Assembly (NCBI GenBank): GCA_016712345.1
Contig: JADJRH010000001.1
Location: forward strand, 496,001 to 560,000
Direction of reading: 5' to 3'
Length of the DNA stretch: 64,000 bases
Origin: Polyangiaceae bacterium
GTDB taxonomy: Bacteria; Myxococcota_A; Polyangia; Polyangiales; Polyangiaceae
Under the pieces are notes generated by a model, which saw only the letters and a program-made list of their open reading frames with translations, was not told the origin of the DNA and did not search any database. This document shows positions 41,772 to 50,066 of the stretch, in pieces; positions within the stretch are counted from its first letter, which is position 1, and the number at the start of each line of letters is the position of its first letter. The position numbers and the translations under genes are program-made.

Positions 41772-42632
41772 TTAGCCCCAGCGGAGTGTACGCAGGTCAT
41801 CCCATACTTCGCGCGCCGATTGATAGCGATAAGCGTCGCGGCGACGGAGGAGTTTGGCAGTGACGTTGCCGATGGGTGTACCCAAACTTTCGGCTTTGGA
41901 GCGGGGGCCACCTTCGGCGATTTGGCGAGCGACTTCTTCGTATGGGAGGCTCGTGTCGATGGCGCTTTGACCGGTGACCATTTGAAACATGAGCAAACCG
42001 AGCTGATAAAGGTCGCTTTGCGTGGTTGTGTACCCAAGCGTGACAAGCTCGGGGGTTAAGATTTTGGGGTTGGCGACCTGCGGGCGAAACCAGCGTTGTT
42101 GGGCGTCAACCACTTGGGCAACGCCGAAATCGGTGAGTTTGACGATGGGCGCGCGATCAAGTTGGCTGAGCAAAACGTTGCCGGGATGCAGATCGGCGTG
42201 AACAACGCCGTTGTCGTGCAGGTATTGGAGCGTCATTAAAAGCTGGCGCGCGATTTCAATAATGAACTGATCTTGGAGCGGGCGGCCGAGCAGCGCCTTG
42301 AGATTTGTGTCGCACTTTTCGAGGGCGAAATAGAAGAGGAAGTTGTCTTCGAAAGCGTCGTGGATGTACACAATGTTGGGGTGGCGTACACTTTCGAGTC
42401 GCATCATTTCGTGCGACCACTCTTCTTTGACGGCGTGGTAGGGCTTGTTGGCGGGGCGCAGCATTTTGAGCGCATACGCCTGATCAAACGGGCCGACACA
42501 CTCGTATACGGAGCCGTATTGGCCGTCACCGATCAGCGCGCCGACAACGTATTTGCCGCGCGAAGACGTGAGGGTGGTGCCGGGTACAGGGAATGGGATC
42601 AAGTGCTGGCCGGTGGCGGAGGCCCAGTTCAC
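41772..42632 (-). CDS. Ser/Thr protein kinase with atypical HADLHPGN catalytic loop
   Basis: A 286-residue, kinase-only protein without a membrane helix. Visible elements: glycine loop GDGQYGSVYE, ATP-binding Lys in YALKMLR, HEMMRLESVRHPNIV, the catalytic loop VHADLHPGNVL in place of HRDLKPEN, a normal LTDFGVA, and YTTTQSDLYQLGLLMFQMVTG. Catalytic Asp and Asn are kept, so activity is plausible, but the Lys that normally follows HRDL is His and a Gly replaces Glu. It lies 40 bases downstream of the TerB-like gene on the same strand; the two may be co-expressed. Confidence 0.9.
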   Translation of the reverse strand: MNWASATGQHLIPFPVPGTTLTSSRGKYVVGALIGDGQYGSVYECVGPFDQAYALKMLRPANKPYHAVKEEWSHEMMRLESVRHPNIVYIHDAFEDNFLFYFALEKCDTNLKALLGRPLQDQFIIEIARQLLMTLQYLHDNGVVHADLHPGNVLLSQLDRAPIVKLTDFGVAQVVDAQQRWFRPQVANPKILTPELVTLGYTTTQSDLYQLGLLMFQMVTGQSAIDTSLPYEEVARQIAEGGPRSKAESLGTPIGNVTAKLLRRRDAYRYQSAREVWDDLRTLRWG

Positions 42633-42672
42633 GGAAGCGCCAGTTTATGCGAAGAGTGTGAAGGGGAGCCGC

Positions 42673-43098
42673 TCATTTTTCGGAAGAGAGTTGAGCCACG
42701 AGATCGGCCGCAATGTTCGGGTCTATAGCGAGGCCGTCGGCGAGGTCTAAGATCAACTCGCGCTCGCTTGTTCGAACAATCCCGTCGGCGCACATGACGC
42801 GAATGGCCATTTCAAGGCCGATTTTGCGAAGTTCAGGGCTGGGCAATGCGTCGCGAACGTGGGCGATGCGAGCTTGTCGGCCTTCACCCGCGTGATCTTT
42901 TTCAATGCGGTTGAGGAGCACGTCGAGCGTTTCACCATTGATTTTGCGATCGGTGAGCGACTCAACGCTGTTTTGAAACTCCTTCCGTTCATCGCCCGAA
43001 AAATCACCGTCTGCGGCCGCGGCAAGGAACATGAGTTCTACAAGCGCGTGGAGGCGAGGCTCTTCGACGTCGCGGAGCGAAGGAGGCGAATTGGTCAT
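42673..43098 (-). CDS. TerB-like protein
   Basis: A 141-residue helical protein resembling TerB (tellurite-resistance/DjlA N-terminal type). LVELMFLAAAADGDFSGDER followed later by LEMAIRVMCADGIVRTSERE shows the duplicated acidic helix-turn motif (DGDFSGDE and DGIVRTSE) that binds metal in TerB. No other ter genes are present, so tellurite resistance should not be assumed. It is upstream of the HADLHPGN kinase gene and divergent from ccmF across 182 bases. Confidence 0.8.
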   Translation of the reverse strand: MTNSPPSLRDVEEPRLHALVELMFLAAAADGDFSGDERKEFQNSVESLTDRKINGETLDVLLNRIEKDHAGEGRQARIAHVRDALPSPELRKIGLEMAIRVMCADGIVRTSERELILDLADGLAIDPNIAADLVAQLSSEK

Positions 43099-43280
43099 GG
43101 CGCGGCGGAACTAGCTCAAACGGAACGCGGACGCCAATTGAGAAACGTGTTTGGACGCTGCAAACGAAGATTCGTACCGATAGGGGCCGAGCGGGCGATC
43201 ACCAAGGGCCCCGCGACAGAAAAGTTTACGGAACGGCAAGACTCGCCGATGCGCAAAACAGGCTAAGCTGCGCTCCGGTT

Positions 43281-45560
43281 ATGAAGGATCTGGAACGGTT
43301 TTTCGCGGAGTTTTCACTCCCGCAGTTTGGAACCGCTGTGCTCGCCGCAATTCTTGTGGCGGCTGCGTACACATTCGCGTTGGCCGTGGGGGCAGGATCC
43401 GGAAGACCGCGTCTACTCCAGGCGGCCCGGCAGGGTGCGTACGGAACGATCGCGCTTGTCGGCGTTGCGGTGCTGACGCTGGCGTACGCATTTGTGAGCC
43501 ACGACTTTCGGATTTCGTACGTGGCGCACTACTCAGATCGCACGATGAGTGTGCCGTATTTGATCGCGGCTCTTTGGGGTGGACAAGACGGCTCGCTGCT
43601 GTGGTGGCTGTTTCTGACAAGCGTATTTTCAGGCGGCTGCGTCTTGTGGATGCGGCGGCGCTACCTTGAACTTCAGCCGTACGTGATCGCCACCCTGATG
43701 ACGATTTTGGGGTTTTTCGCGATCTTGATGGTGTTCGCCGTAAACCCCTTTGCGACAAGCGCCGCGGGCCCGCCCGACGACGGTCAGGGGCTCAATTACC
43801 AGCTTCGAAACTTTTACATGATCATTCACCCGCCGAGCCTGTACGTCGGGTTCACAAGCGCCGCGGTGCCGTTTGCGTTTGCCGTGGCGGCGCTGATTAC
43901 GGGCAGGCTCGACAACGAGTGGATCGTTGCGGTTCGCAAATGGATGCTGTTTTCGTGGCTCTTTTTGTCGATCGGCAACGCGCTCGGAATGTTGTGGGCG
44001 TATGAAGAATTGGGATGGGGTGGCCCGTGGGCGTGGGATCCGGTTGAAAATGCCGCGTTTTTACCGTGGCTGACGGCGAGTGCGTATGTGCACTCAACAA
44101 TGATTCAAGAGCGGCGCGGCATGCTCAAGGTGTGGAACGTCTTCTTGATATGCGGGACGTTTTTCCTCACGATCTTTGGCACTTTCCTCACGCGATCGGG
44201 GCTTATCGCGAGTGTACACTCGTTTGCTCAAAGCGGCATTGGCATCTTCTTTGTGTACTTCATGGGCGTGATCGCTTCGGTGGCGATTGCACTCATTGTG
44301 TACCGTTTGCCAAAGCTGAAGAGCGACGGGATTTTTGAGAGCCCGCTTTCGCGCGAAGCGGCATTTTTGGCGAACAACTGGGGGCTTTTGAGCCTGACAG
44401 TGTTCATCATTGTTGCGACCACGTGGCCGCGCATCAGCGAGGGACTGCTTGAGCGTAAGTCCACTTTGGGGCCCACATTTTATAACCAGTGGATCCCACC
44501 CATCGCGCTCGTTGTGTTTGCGCTGATGGGCATTGCACCTTTGCTCGGGTGGCGAAAAACATCGCCCGAACTCTTTCGAAAGAGCTTTGCATGGCCTCTC
44601 GCGGCAACGGGTGTGACCGCCGCGTTGCACCTCGCATTTGGCAAAATGCTGATGCTGCCGTGGCACGTGGAGGTAGACCCGCTGTACGAAAATACGCTTG
44701 GGTACACATTGGCCAAAGCAGCCGGCTATTTCCCGTTTATTACGGTGGCTCTTGCGGCATTCAATATCGCCGTTGTGGCTCAGGAGTTTGTGCGAGGAGT
44801 GCGAGCGCGACAAACCGCAAGCCGCGCCAAAAAGCGAGGGCCCGACGAGGCTGCCGAGGGCGTTTTTGAGTCGCTGTTTCAACTCGTTGCCAAGTCACGC
44901 CGCAGATACGGCGGCTACATTGTTCACGTGGGCATTGCCGTGATGTTTTTGGGCTTTGCCGGGCGCGCGTGGGGCATTGATAAAGAAGTGAGTTTGCGGG
45001 CGGGCGAGTCGACCGAAATCGCAGAATACAAAGTGACTTATGAAGGGCCGCGCATGGAGGTCGACGAAGAGAAGCGAATGATTTTTGCCGATGTGAGCGT
45101 GCTTCGAAACGGCACGCCGAAAGGGCGTCTCTCACCGGCAAAGTTTATTTACAAAGCCACGCCTGAAGCGCCGTCCACCGAGGTGGCAAGGTACACAACC
45201 TTCAAAAACGATCTCTACGTGGTGGTTGGAATGGTCAATCCGCAGTCGAAAATTGCGGCCTTCCAACTTCACGTAAACCAGCTCATCTCGTTTATCTGGA
45301 TGGGCGTGGGCATTCTCATTATCGGCGCTTTTATAGCGATGTGGCCCGACATTGCCTTTGATGACGCGGGCGCATTCAGCTACGTGCGCGCCGGCGGTGC
45401 TGTTGGATCCATGTTGATTTTTGCGCTCCTCATGGCGAGCGGTGCCGCTTCGGCTTATAGGCCGTCACGGCTGAGGCTGGCTCCACCGATAGAAGCGCCG
45501 GCCGAAATAGGCTCCGACAGCGCGGCTACCCTCCCCGCTTTAAACCCCCAGGCACCATGA
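43281..45560 (+). CDS. ccmF: Cytochrome c haem lyase subunit CcmF
   Basis: A 759-residue polytopic membrane protein of the CcmF/NrfE/CycK family, part of the system I machinery that attaches haem to apocytochrome c outside the cytoplasmic membrane. The tryptophan-rich haem-handling motif WGGPWAWDPVENAAFLPWL lies near residues 245-263. Other conserved segments are YYSDR-type (AHYSDRTMSVPY), FYMIIHPPSLYVGF and FGTFLTRSGLIASVHSF. A late periplasmic domain with GRAWGIDKEVSLRAGE precedes the final helices. First gene of a five-gene operon; its stop overlaps the ccmH start as ATGA. Other ccm genes (ccmA-E) are not in the window. Confidence 0.95.
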   Translation: MKDLERFFAEFSLPQFGTAVLAAILVAAAYTFALAVGAGSGRPRLLQAARQGAYGTIALVGVAVLTLAYAFVSHDFRISYVAHYSDRTMSVPYLIAALWGGQDGSLLWWLFLTSVFSGGCVLWMRRRYLELQPYVIATLMTILGFFAILMVFAVNPFATSAAGPPDDGQGLNYQLRNFYMIIHPPSLYVGFTSAAVPFAFAVAALITGRLDNEWIVAVRKWMLFSWLFLSIGNALGMLWAYEELGWGGPWAWDPVENAAFLPWLTASAYVHSTMIQERRGMLKVWNVFLICGTFFLTIFGTFLTRSGLIASVHSFAQSGIGIFFVYFMGVIASVAIALIVYRLPKLKSDGIFESPLSREAAFLANNWGLLSLTVFIIVATTWPRISEGLLERKSTLGPTFYNQWIPPIALVVFALMGIAPLLGWRKTSPELFRKSFAWPLAATGVTAALHLAFGKMLMLPWHVEVDPLYENTLGYTLAKAAGYFPFITVALAAFNIAVVAQEFVRGVRARQTASRAKKRGPDEAAEGVFESLFQLVAKSRRRYGGYIVHVGIAVMFLGFAGRAWGIDKEVSLRAGESTEIAEYKVTYEGPRMEVDEEKRMIFADVSVLRNGTPKGRLSPAKFIYKATPEAPSTEVARYTTFKNDLYVVVGMVNPQSKIAAFQLHVNQLISFIWMGVGILIIGAFIAMWPDIAFDDAGAFSYVRAGGAVGSMLIFALLMASGAASAYRPSRLRLAPPIEAPAEIGSDSAATLPALNPQAP

Positions 45561-46102
45561 CTCGTTTTCGAAAAATTGTGTACGCAGCCGCGTTCCTTTT
45601 TGCGGGTGCGACCACTCTCGTCGGCGCAACAACGCTCGGACAGGAGGTGGGTCAGGGCATGGTGCGAACCGGCACCGTCGGCATCGAAAACGACACCGAA
45701 CGAAAGCTCTTTTGGAGCCTCATTTGTACGTGCGGTTGTCCCCGCGAAACGCTCGGAACATGCACGTGCGGATGGGCTCACGATCGTCGCGGTGAACTGC
45801 GGCAAATGCTCAAAGAGGGCATGAGTGTGGAACAGGTGCAAAAGGCCTATGCCGACCGCTTCGGTTCGCAGGCGCTTGCTGTTCCACCAAGTTCGGGAGC
45901 AAGCAGACTGCTTTATTTGGTGCCCCTCGCGCTGATCGCCGTGGGCGCGGCGTTCGTGATCACGCTGCTCAAAAATTGGAGCCGCAAAGGTCAGATACCG
46001 CAGCCCACAAATCCGCAGGAGCCTGGGCCAAACACCAAGCCGTCCCGCGACGACTACGACGACAAGCTCGATGACGAGCTTCGGAGGCTCGACAACGAAT
46101 GA
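45557..46102 (+). CDS. ccmH: CcmH-family cytochrome c maturation protein
   Basis: A 181-residue membrane-anchored thioredox-type subunit that presents reduced apocytochrome c to CcmF. A signal/anchor (YAAAFLFAGATTLVGA) is followed by the redox segment LICTCGCPRETLGTCTCGW and the family helices RRGELRQMLKEGMSVEQVQKAY with DRFGSQALAVPP. A second membrane helix is LLYLVPLALIAVGAAFVI. Canonical CcmH has one CxxC (LRCxxC); here there are five Cys in two CTCG clusters, a form seen in other delta-group bacteria. The start overlaps ccmF and the stop overlaps the next gene, both by ATGA. Confidence 0.88.
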   Translation: MTRFRKIVYAAAFLFAGATTLVGATTLGQEVGQGMVRTGTVGIENDTERKLFWSLICTCGCPRETLGTCTCGWAHDRRGELRQMLKEGMSVEQVQKAYADRFGSQALAVPPSSGASRLLYLVPLALIAVGAAFVITLLKNWSRKGQIPQPTNPQEPGPNTKPSRDDYDDKLDDELRRLDNE

Positions 46103-47153
46103 GCGCCGAGCGCGAAAAAAAGGTGAGCCAAACAAAGACTCACTCCCCCGATGAACGAACCGCCGAGGCAGCGGTACCAGCCACCGACTCAACCAGTCCC
46201 AAGCCGGAACCGAACAGCGGCCTTCAGTGGCTCATGAACAACGCGTGGCTCGCGATCGTGGCCGTCGCGTTGCTTGCCATTCCGGCGGGGCTGCTTCAAG
46301 GCGCGGGCGCGGCAATGTTGGTATTGATTGCCGCCGCGCTGATCTCGGTGATCGCGCTCTTCTGGAACAGCGTGCGTACACTTCTCGGTGAAACGCCGAT
46401 CTCGGGCGCCGATGCGTACGCATTGGCCGCGCCGCGCGCCGAAGAAGAACAGAAGCAGGCCGTTTTGAGAGCGCTCAAAGATGTGGAGTTTGAGCGCAGC
46501 GTTGGAAAAATTACCGAAGAACACTACGCCGAGTTGGTGACGAAGTACCGCGCGGAGGCCAAACGCCTCTTGCGTACACTTGATGAGGCCGCGGGTGAAC
46601 GGCGTGAAAAAGTCACGCGCATGGTTCAAAAAAGGCTCGCCGCTGAAGGGTTGGCCGCACCGGTAAACGACGTTGCCGATACGCATCGATCGCCCGCCGC
46701 CGAGCCCAAAAAGAAAAAGAAAAAAGACAAAGGCGACGCTCTCAAAGAAAACGAAACAGACCGTATTCAAAACACCGATGTGCCGACGGCCGGCGGCGTG
46801 GTGATTGAGCCCATTGCCAAAGAGGCTTCTGAAGCCGCCAAGCCCAAATCGAAATCGCCGGTAGACATCACGTGGAAGAGCCCGCCTGTCAGCAAAACCA
46901 AAGAGAGCCCGGCGTTCGTTTCGCCCACAAAAACGTGCGCCGAATGCCACACAAAAACGATCCCGATGCAAACTTCTGCAAAAAATGTGGCTCAAAATCG
47001 TTTGAGGCCGCGAGCCACGTGACCGTAAAAGAATCAACTGCATCGGCCGACAAAACGGAGCCTTCAACCACTCGCGATCCGGTTGAAAGTCCGGCGGATG
47101 AATCGAGTGAAGCAGAGGCCGAAGACACTGAAAAACAAGGAGCCGCGACATGA
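46099..47153 (+). pseudogene. CcmI-like membrane protein with C-terminal zinc ribbon, frameshifted
   Basis: Two frames (46099-47022 and 46872-47153) make one protein of about 351 residues. Two adjacent membrane helices (WLAIVAVALLAIPAGLLQ, AAMLVLIAAALISVIALFW) are followed by a helical region similar to the CcmI/CycH membrane-proximal part (LKDVEFERSVGKITEEHYAEL). A Lys-rich linker leads to a zinc ribbon: CAEC from the first frame and NDPDANFCKKCGSKSF from the second. The frame breaks in a run of five A at 46953-46957; one more A joins the two Cys pairs. The second frame's stop overlaps the next gene as ATGA, supporting it as the real C-terminus. Probably part of cytochrome c maturation, by context. 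Confidence 0.8.
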
Positions 47154-48691
47154 AACGGCTTCGAGGCATCGCGGCCATCTTGTGTACATCGCTCGCGGCC
47201 ATGACCGCGTTTGCGCAGGCGCCGCCCAGCAGTGCTCCGGCAGCCACCGTGGTTTCGCCCCCTGGTTCGGCAAAACCGTCGGCCGCTCCGAGCGCGGCCG
47301 CTTCAGCGTCGAGTGCGCCCTCCGGCGCCGCGTCGAGCGGAAACCTTCCACCCGGCCACCCACCCACCGGGGATCTTCCGCCCGGTCATCCTCCCACGGG
47401 AGATATGCCGCCGGGGCATCCGCCCTCAGGCAGTGATTCGGGGGCAATGCCACCCGGCCATCCGCCCACGGGTGATGCTGCAAACAGTGGTGGAAAAAGC
47501 CCTCACGGTCAGGGCGGCGGGCGCCGCGATTTGTTTGAAGCGCCGGAAGATACCGCCGAGGACGACCCAACGTTGCCCGTGGGAACGATCTTGCTCGTGT
47601 TGCGCGATGCTCAAGACAAGCCCATCGCCGAAACCGACGTGAGACTCGGAATCATCCACAACACCGTTGCCGCGGGTGAATCGCGCGAGCGCAAAACCGG
47701 AACAACCGACGCGCAGGGAACCATTCGCTGGGAAGGGCTCACGTTCGGATCGGGCACAAGCTACAGGGCATCGGTCACACGAGGACGCGCGCAATTCGGC
47801 GCTCCTCCTTTTGCACTCGGCGATCGAGCCGGCAAACGCGTGACCATGCATGTGTACGCAACAACAAGCGACGTTGAAGAAGCGCTCGTGGGTACACAAG
47901 GTCTTGTGTACATCGCGCTTCGCGAAGATTCGATCGTGCTCGAACACATGTACGGAATCTTCAATTTGGGCGCGGTGGCGTGGGTTCCCGAAAACCAGAC
48001 AATTGAGCTTCCTGAAGGGTACAAGGCGTTTAACAGGCCCGACTCCATGGATGGCGTGGGGATCGACGAGGTAAACGGCAAAGGGGTGCTTCGCGGGACG
48101 ATCGGCCCCGGCCGGCACGACATCCAGTTCCGCTACCAGGTGCCCCTCGACGGGGACGAGCGGCAGACGATCCGCATCGAGCTGCCGCCGCACGTGGCGC
48201 AGATGCGGGTGATGGTCGAGTCGTCGAAAACAATGGGCGCCGAGGTGCCCGGCTTTCCGGCGGCTCGAAAAACGCGAAACCGAGACGGAAAGCGCGTTTT
48301 GGTGACCGAAAAAATGGTCACGCGCGAAGAGGGCGGAGTTCGAACGCTTGAAGTCACGCTCACGGGTTTGCCCACTCCCGGACCGGGACGCTGGGTGGCG
48401 CTGGCGCTGGCAATGGGCGCTGTGGCAGGCGCCTTTGCGTACATACAAAACCGGCGCGACCAAAAAGGTGTCGATCCTGAATTGCGGCGCGATCTCATCG
48501 ACGCGCGTGAAGCGCTGCTCCGCGACATTGTGGAGCTTGAGCGCAAGCACCGCGCGGGTGAAATCGGCCCCAAAACGTATGAGCGACTGCGAGGCGCATT
48601 GCTCGATGCGCTCGAACGGTTGGTGACCAAAATTCAATCTACGCCCAGAGAAAAAACAAAAAGCGTTTCAGCAAACGACGACGACGCATGA
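47150..48691 (+). CDS. Exported protein with PPGHPPTGD repeats and membrane anchor
   Basis: A 513-residue protein: signal sequence (IAAILCTSLAAMTAFAQA), an Ala/Pro/Ser linker, four or five PPGHPPTGD-type repeats (residues about 65-110), a charged linker, and then a carboxypeptidase-regulatory-like beta domain (ILLVLRDAQDKPIAETDVRL). A larger beta-rich region follows, then a membrane helix (WVALALAMGAVAGAFAYIQ) and a cytosolic helical tail (LRRDLIDAREALLRDIVELE). Fourth gene of the ccmF operon; ATGA overlaps at both ends. The His-containing repeats might bind metal or haem; that is speculation. No family recognised. Confidence 0.75.
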   Translation: MKRLRGIAAILCTSLAAMTAFAQAPPSSAPAATVVSPPGSAKPSAAPSAAASASSAPSGAASSGNLPPGHPPTGDLPPGHPPTGDMPPGHPPSGSDSGAMPPGHPPTGDAANSGGKSPHGQGGGRRDLFEAPEDTAEDDPTLPVGTILLVLRDAQDKPIAETDVRLGIIHNTVAAGESRERKTGTTDAQGTIRWEGLTFGSGTSYRASVTRGRAQFGAPPFALGDRAGKRVTMHVYATTSDVEEALVGTQGLVYIALREDSIVLEHMYGIFNLGAVAWVPENQTIELPEGYKAFNRPDSMDGVGIDEVNGKGVLRGTIGPGRHDIQFRYQVPLDGDERQTIRIELPPHVAQMRVMVESSKTMGAEVPGFPAARKTRNRDGKRVLVTEKMVTREEGGVRTLEVTLTGLPTPGPGRWVALALAMGAVAGAFAYIQNRRDQKGVDPELRRDLIDAREALLRDIVELERKHRAGEIGPKTYERLRGALLDALERLVTKIQSTPREKTKSVSANDDDA

Positions 48692-49624
48692 ACTCGGGCG
48701 GCTCTTCGCCCGCACAAAGCACTTCGCCGAACGCAGGGCGGCAAACAGCCACCCCCGCGCGATGGATTGCCGGCGGCGCTTTGAGCCTGGTTTTATTGAG
48801 CGTTGTTGCGCTGTGGGGTCTGCGAGAACGCGGCGAAGCGGCGCGCTGCGGAGAAGGGTTTGTGGTGCTCGGCACGCGTTGTTGCGGCATTGGGCAAACG
48901 GTCGTCGCCGGAAAATGTGCCGGCACGCCAACAGCCTGCGGGCCGCTCCACCAACCGACAGACCTTGGTTGTGTACTCAAAGATCCCGAGGCAAAAATAA
49001 CCATTTCCGGCGCGGATTTTTCATGTCGGGCCCGGCGACTGGGAAGCTCAGGGGGTTGTGTACCCGCGCGACGTGCACGTGCAATCGTTCCAAATCGACG
49101 CGTATGAAGTGACGACGCTTCATTGGGCCGGGTGTACACATGCCCCGGATTGCCCTGAAAAACAGGGGCTCACGGGGGATGCGGGCCGGGCCGTGTCAGA
49201 TGTGACATTCGAAGAGGCGGCCGCCTTTTGTGCGCGCCAAGGTGGACGACTGCCAACGCTCGATGAGTTCACGTTGGCAATGACGGGCGGAACTCGACGC
49301 TACCCATGGGGAGACACAGGCCTTGTTTGCAGACGCGCTGCGTGGGGTCTCAAAGACGGGCCGTGCGCCGAAGGCGGCGTTGGACCGGACACGGCGGGCA
49401 GCCACGCTGCGGGAATCTCGCGCGAAGGAGCACACGATTTGGCTGGCAATGTGGCCGAATGGGTTATCTCCGGCGATTCGAGCGCCGACAGCGCCGATGT
49501 AATGGGCGGCTCGTGGAGCGACGGCGAAGCGGCATCGCTCCGCGGATGGAATCGGCGCACCGTCAAAAAGAACACACGCGATCCGGCGATCGGCTTTCGA
49601 TGTGTGTACACACCGGGCCGATGA
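48688..49624 (+). pseudogene. Membrane-anchored FGE/SUMF1-like protein, frameshifted
   Basis: Two frames (48688-49107 and 49058-49624, the second open upstream to about 49020) encode one protein of about 311 residues. An N-terminal membrane anchor (LSLVLLSVVALWGL) and a Cys-rich linker (CGEGFVVLGTRCCGIGQ) lead into a formylglycine-generating-enzyme-like domain: HVGPGDWEAQGVVYPRDV, IDAYEVTTLHWAGC, GGRLPTLDEFTLAMTGG, YPWGDTGLVC, DLAGNVAEWV and GFRCVYTPGR. The break is at five T bases, 49017-49021; removing one T (or adding two) joins DF to HVGPGD. The start overlaps the previous gene as ATGA. Last gene of the ccm operon. Second broken FGE-like gene in the window. Confidence 0.78.
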
Positions 49625-50066
49625 GAAGTGACTCGCCGAGGACACGGTGGATTTCGGTTTGTCGGGCCGTGGATCTTCGTGATCTCCGTGGCTCCTAGGT
49701 AACTTCCCTTTAGCGGAACGTTCTGCAAGGCACGGATCCAGTCTTGTCGAGACGTTTGGGACACCCTTGCCCGTCGCCAAGCGGAAAAGCGAACAGCGTG
49801 GCGCGTCGGGTTCTCCAGATGGAGTTCTGTGGCGAGCGCAGCCACGACGAAAACGAGAGACCGGCGAGACCGGTGGATGGCGACGTGATGGACATCTCAA
49901 GTCGCCGGACCTCCCAGAACGGGCTCTTTTCTGCTGCATCGACAACTCAACCGCAACGAGTTACTCGCCGTTCGAATGAGGCGCATGCGCCGCTGGGGAA
50001 CTCCGTGTTGAATACGATGTGTCAGGTGGCAGGGCATTTCAGGTCATTGCGAGGCGCTGAAGTGCG
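49625..50066. other. 442-base convergent intergenic region with repeat copy B
   Basis: No gene is supported. After a stretch with CGTGGATCTTCGTGATCTCCGTGG (49662-49692) come dispersed-repeat copy B and about 135 bases of unremarkable sequence before the stop of the TSP3 protein gene. Confidence 0.75.
49703..49930 (+). repeat. Dispersed intergenic repeat, copy B
   Basis: Same family and orientation as copy A at 41.5 kb, without the 72-bp duplication. Shared blocks are CCCTTTAGC, CACGGATCCAGTCTTGTCGA, GACGTTTGGGACACCCTTGC, CCGTCGCCAAGCGG, GATGGAGTTCTGTGGCGA and GAGACCGGCGAGACCGG. Located between convergent genes. Confidence 0.85.

Noticed and set aside
41410..41775. Open frames through the repeat on both strands, including one with MEFCG...SHDEN in copies A and B
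   Set aside because: Several frames are open at once in each copy, differences do not follow codon positions, and there is no ribosome site; treated as a non-coding repeat.
42673..43098. Tellurite-resistance operon
   Set aside because: Only a single TerB-like protein is present; no terC, terD or terE-type genes are nearby.
45455..46192. 245-codon frame antisense to ccmH
   Set aside because: It lies opposite ccmF/ccmH, which have clear family motifs and overlapping start/stop codons; the antisense product is Arg/His-rich without motifs.
46189..47367. 392-codon antisense frame over the CcmI-like gene
   Set aside because: Phe/Arg-rich mirror of a Lys/Glu/Ala-rich coding region; no ribosome site or family resemblance.
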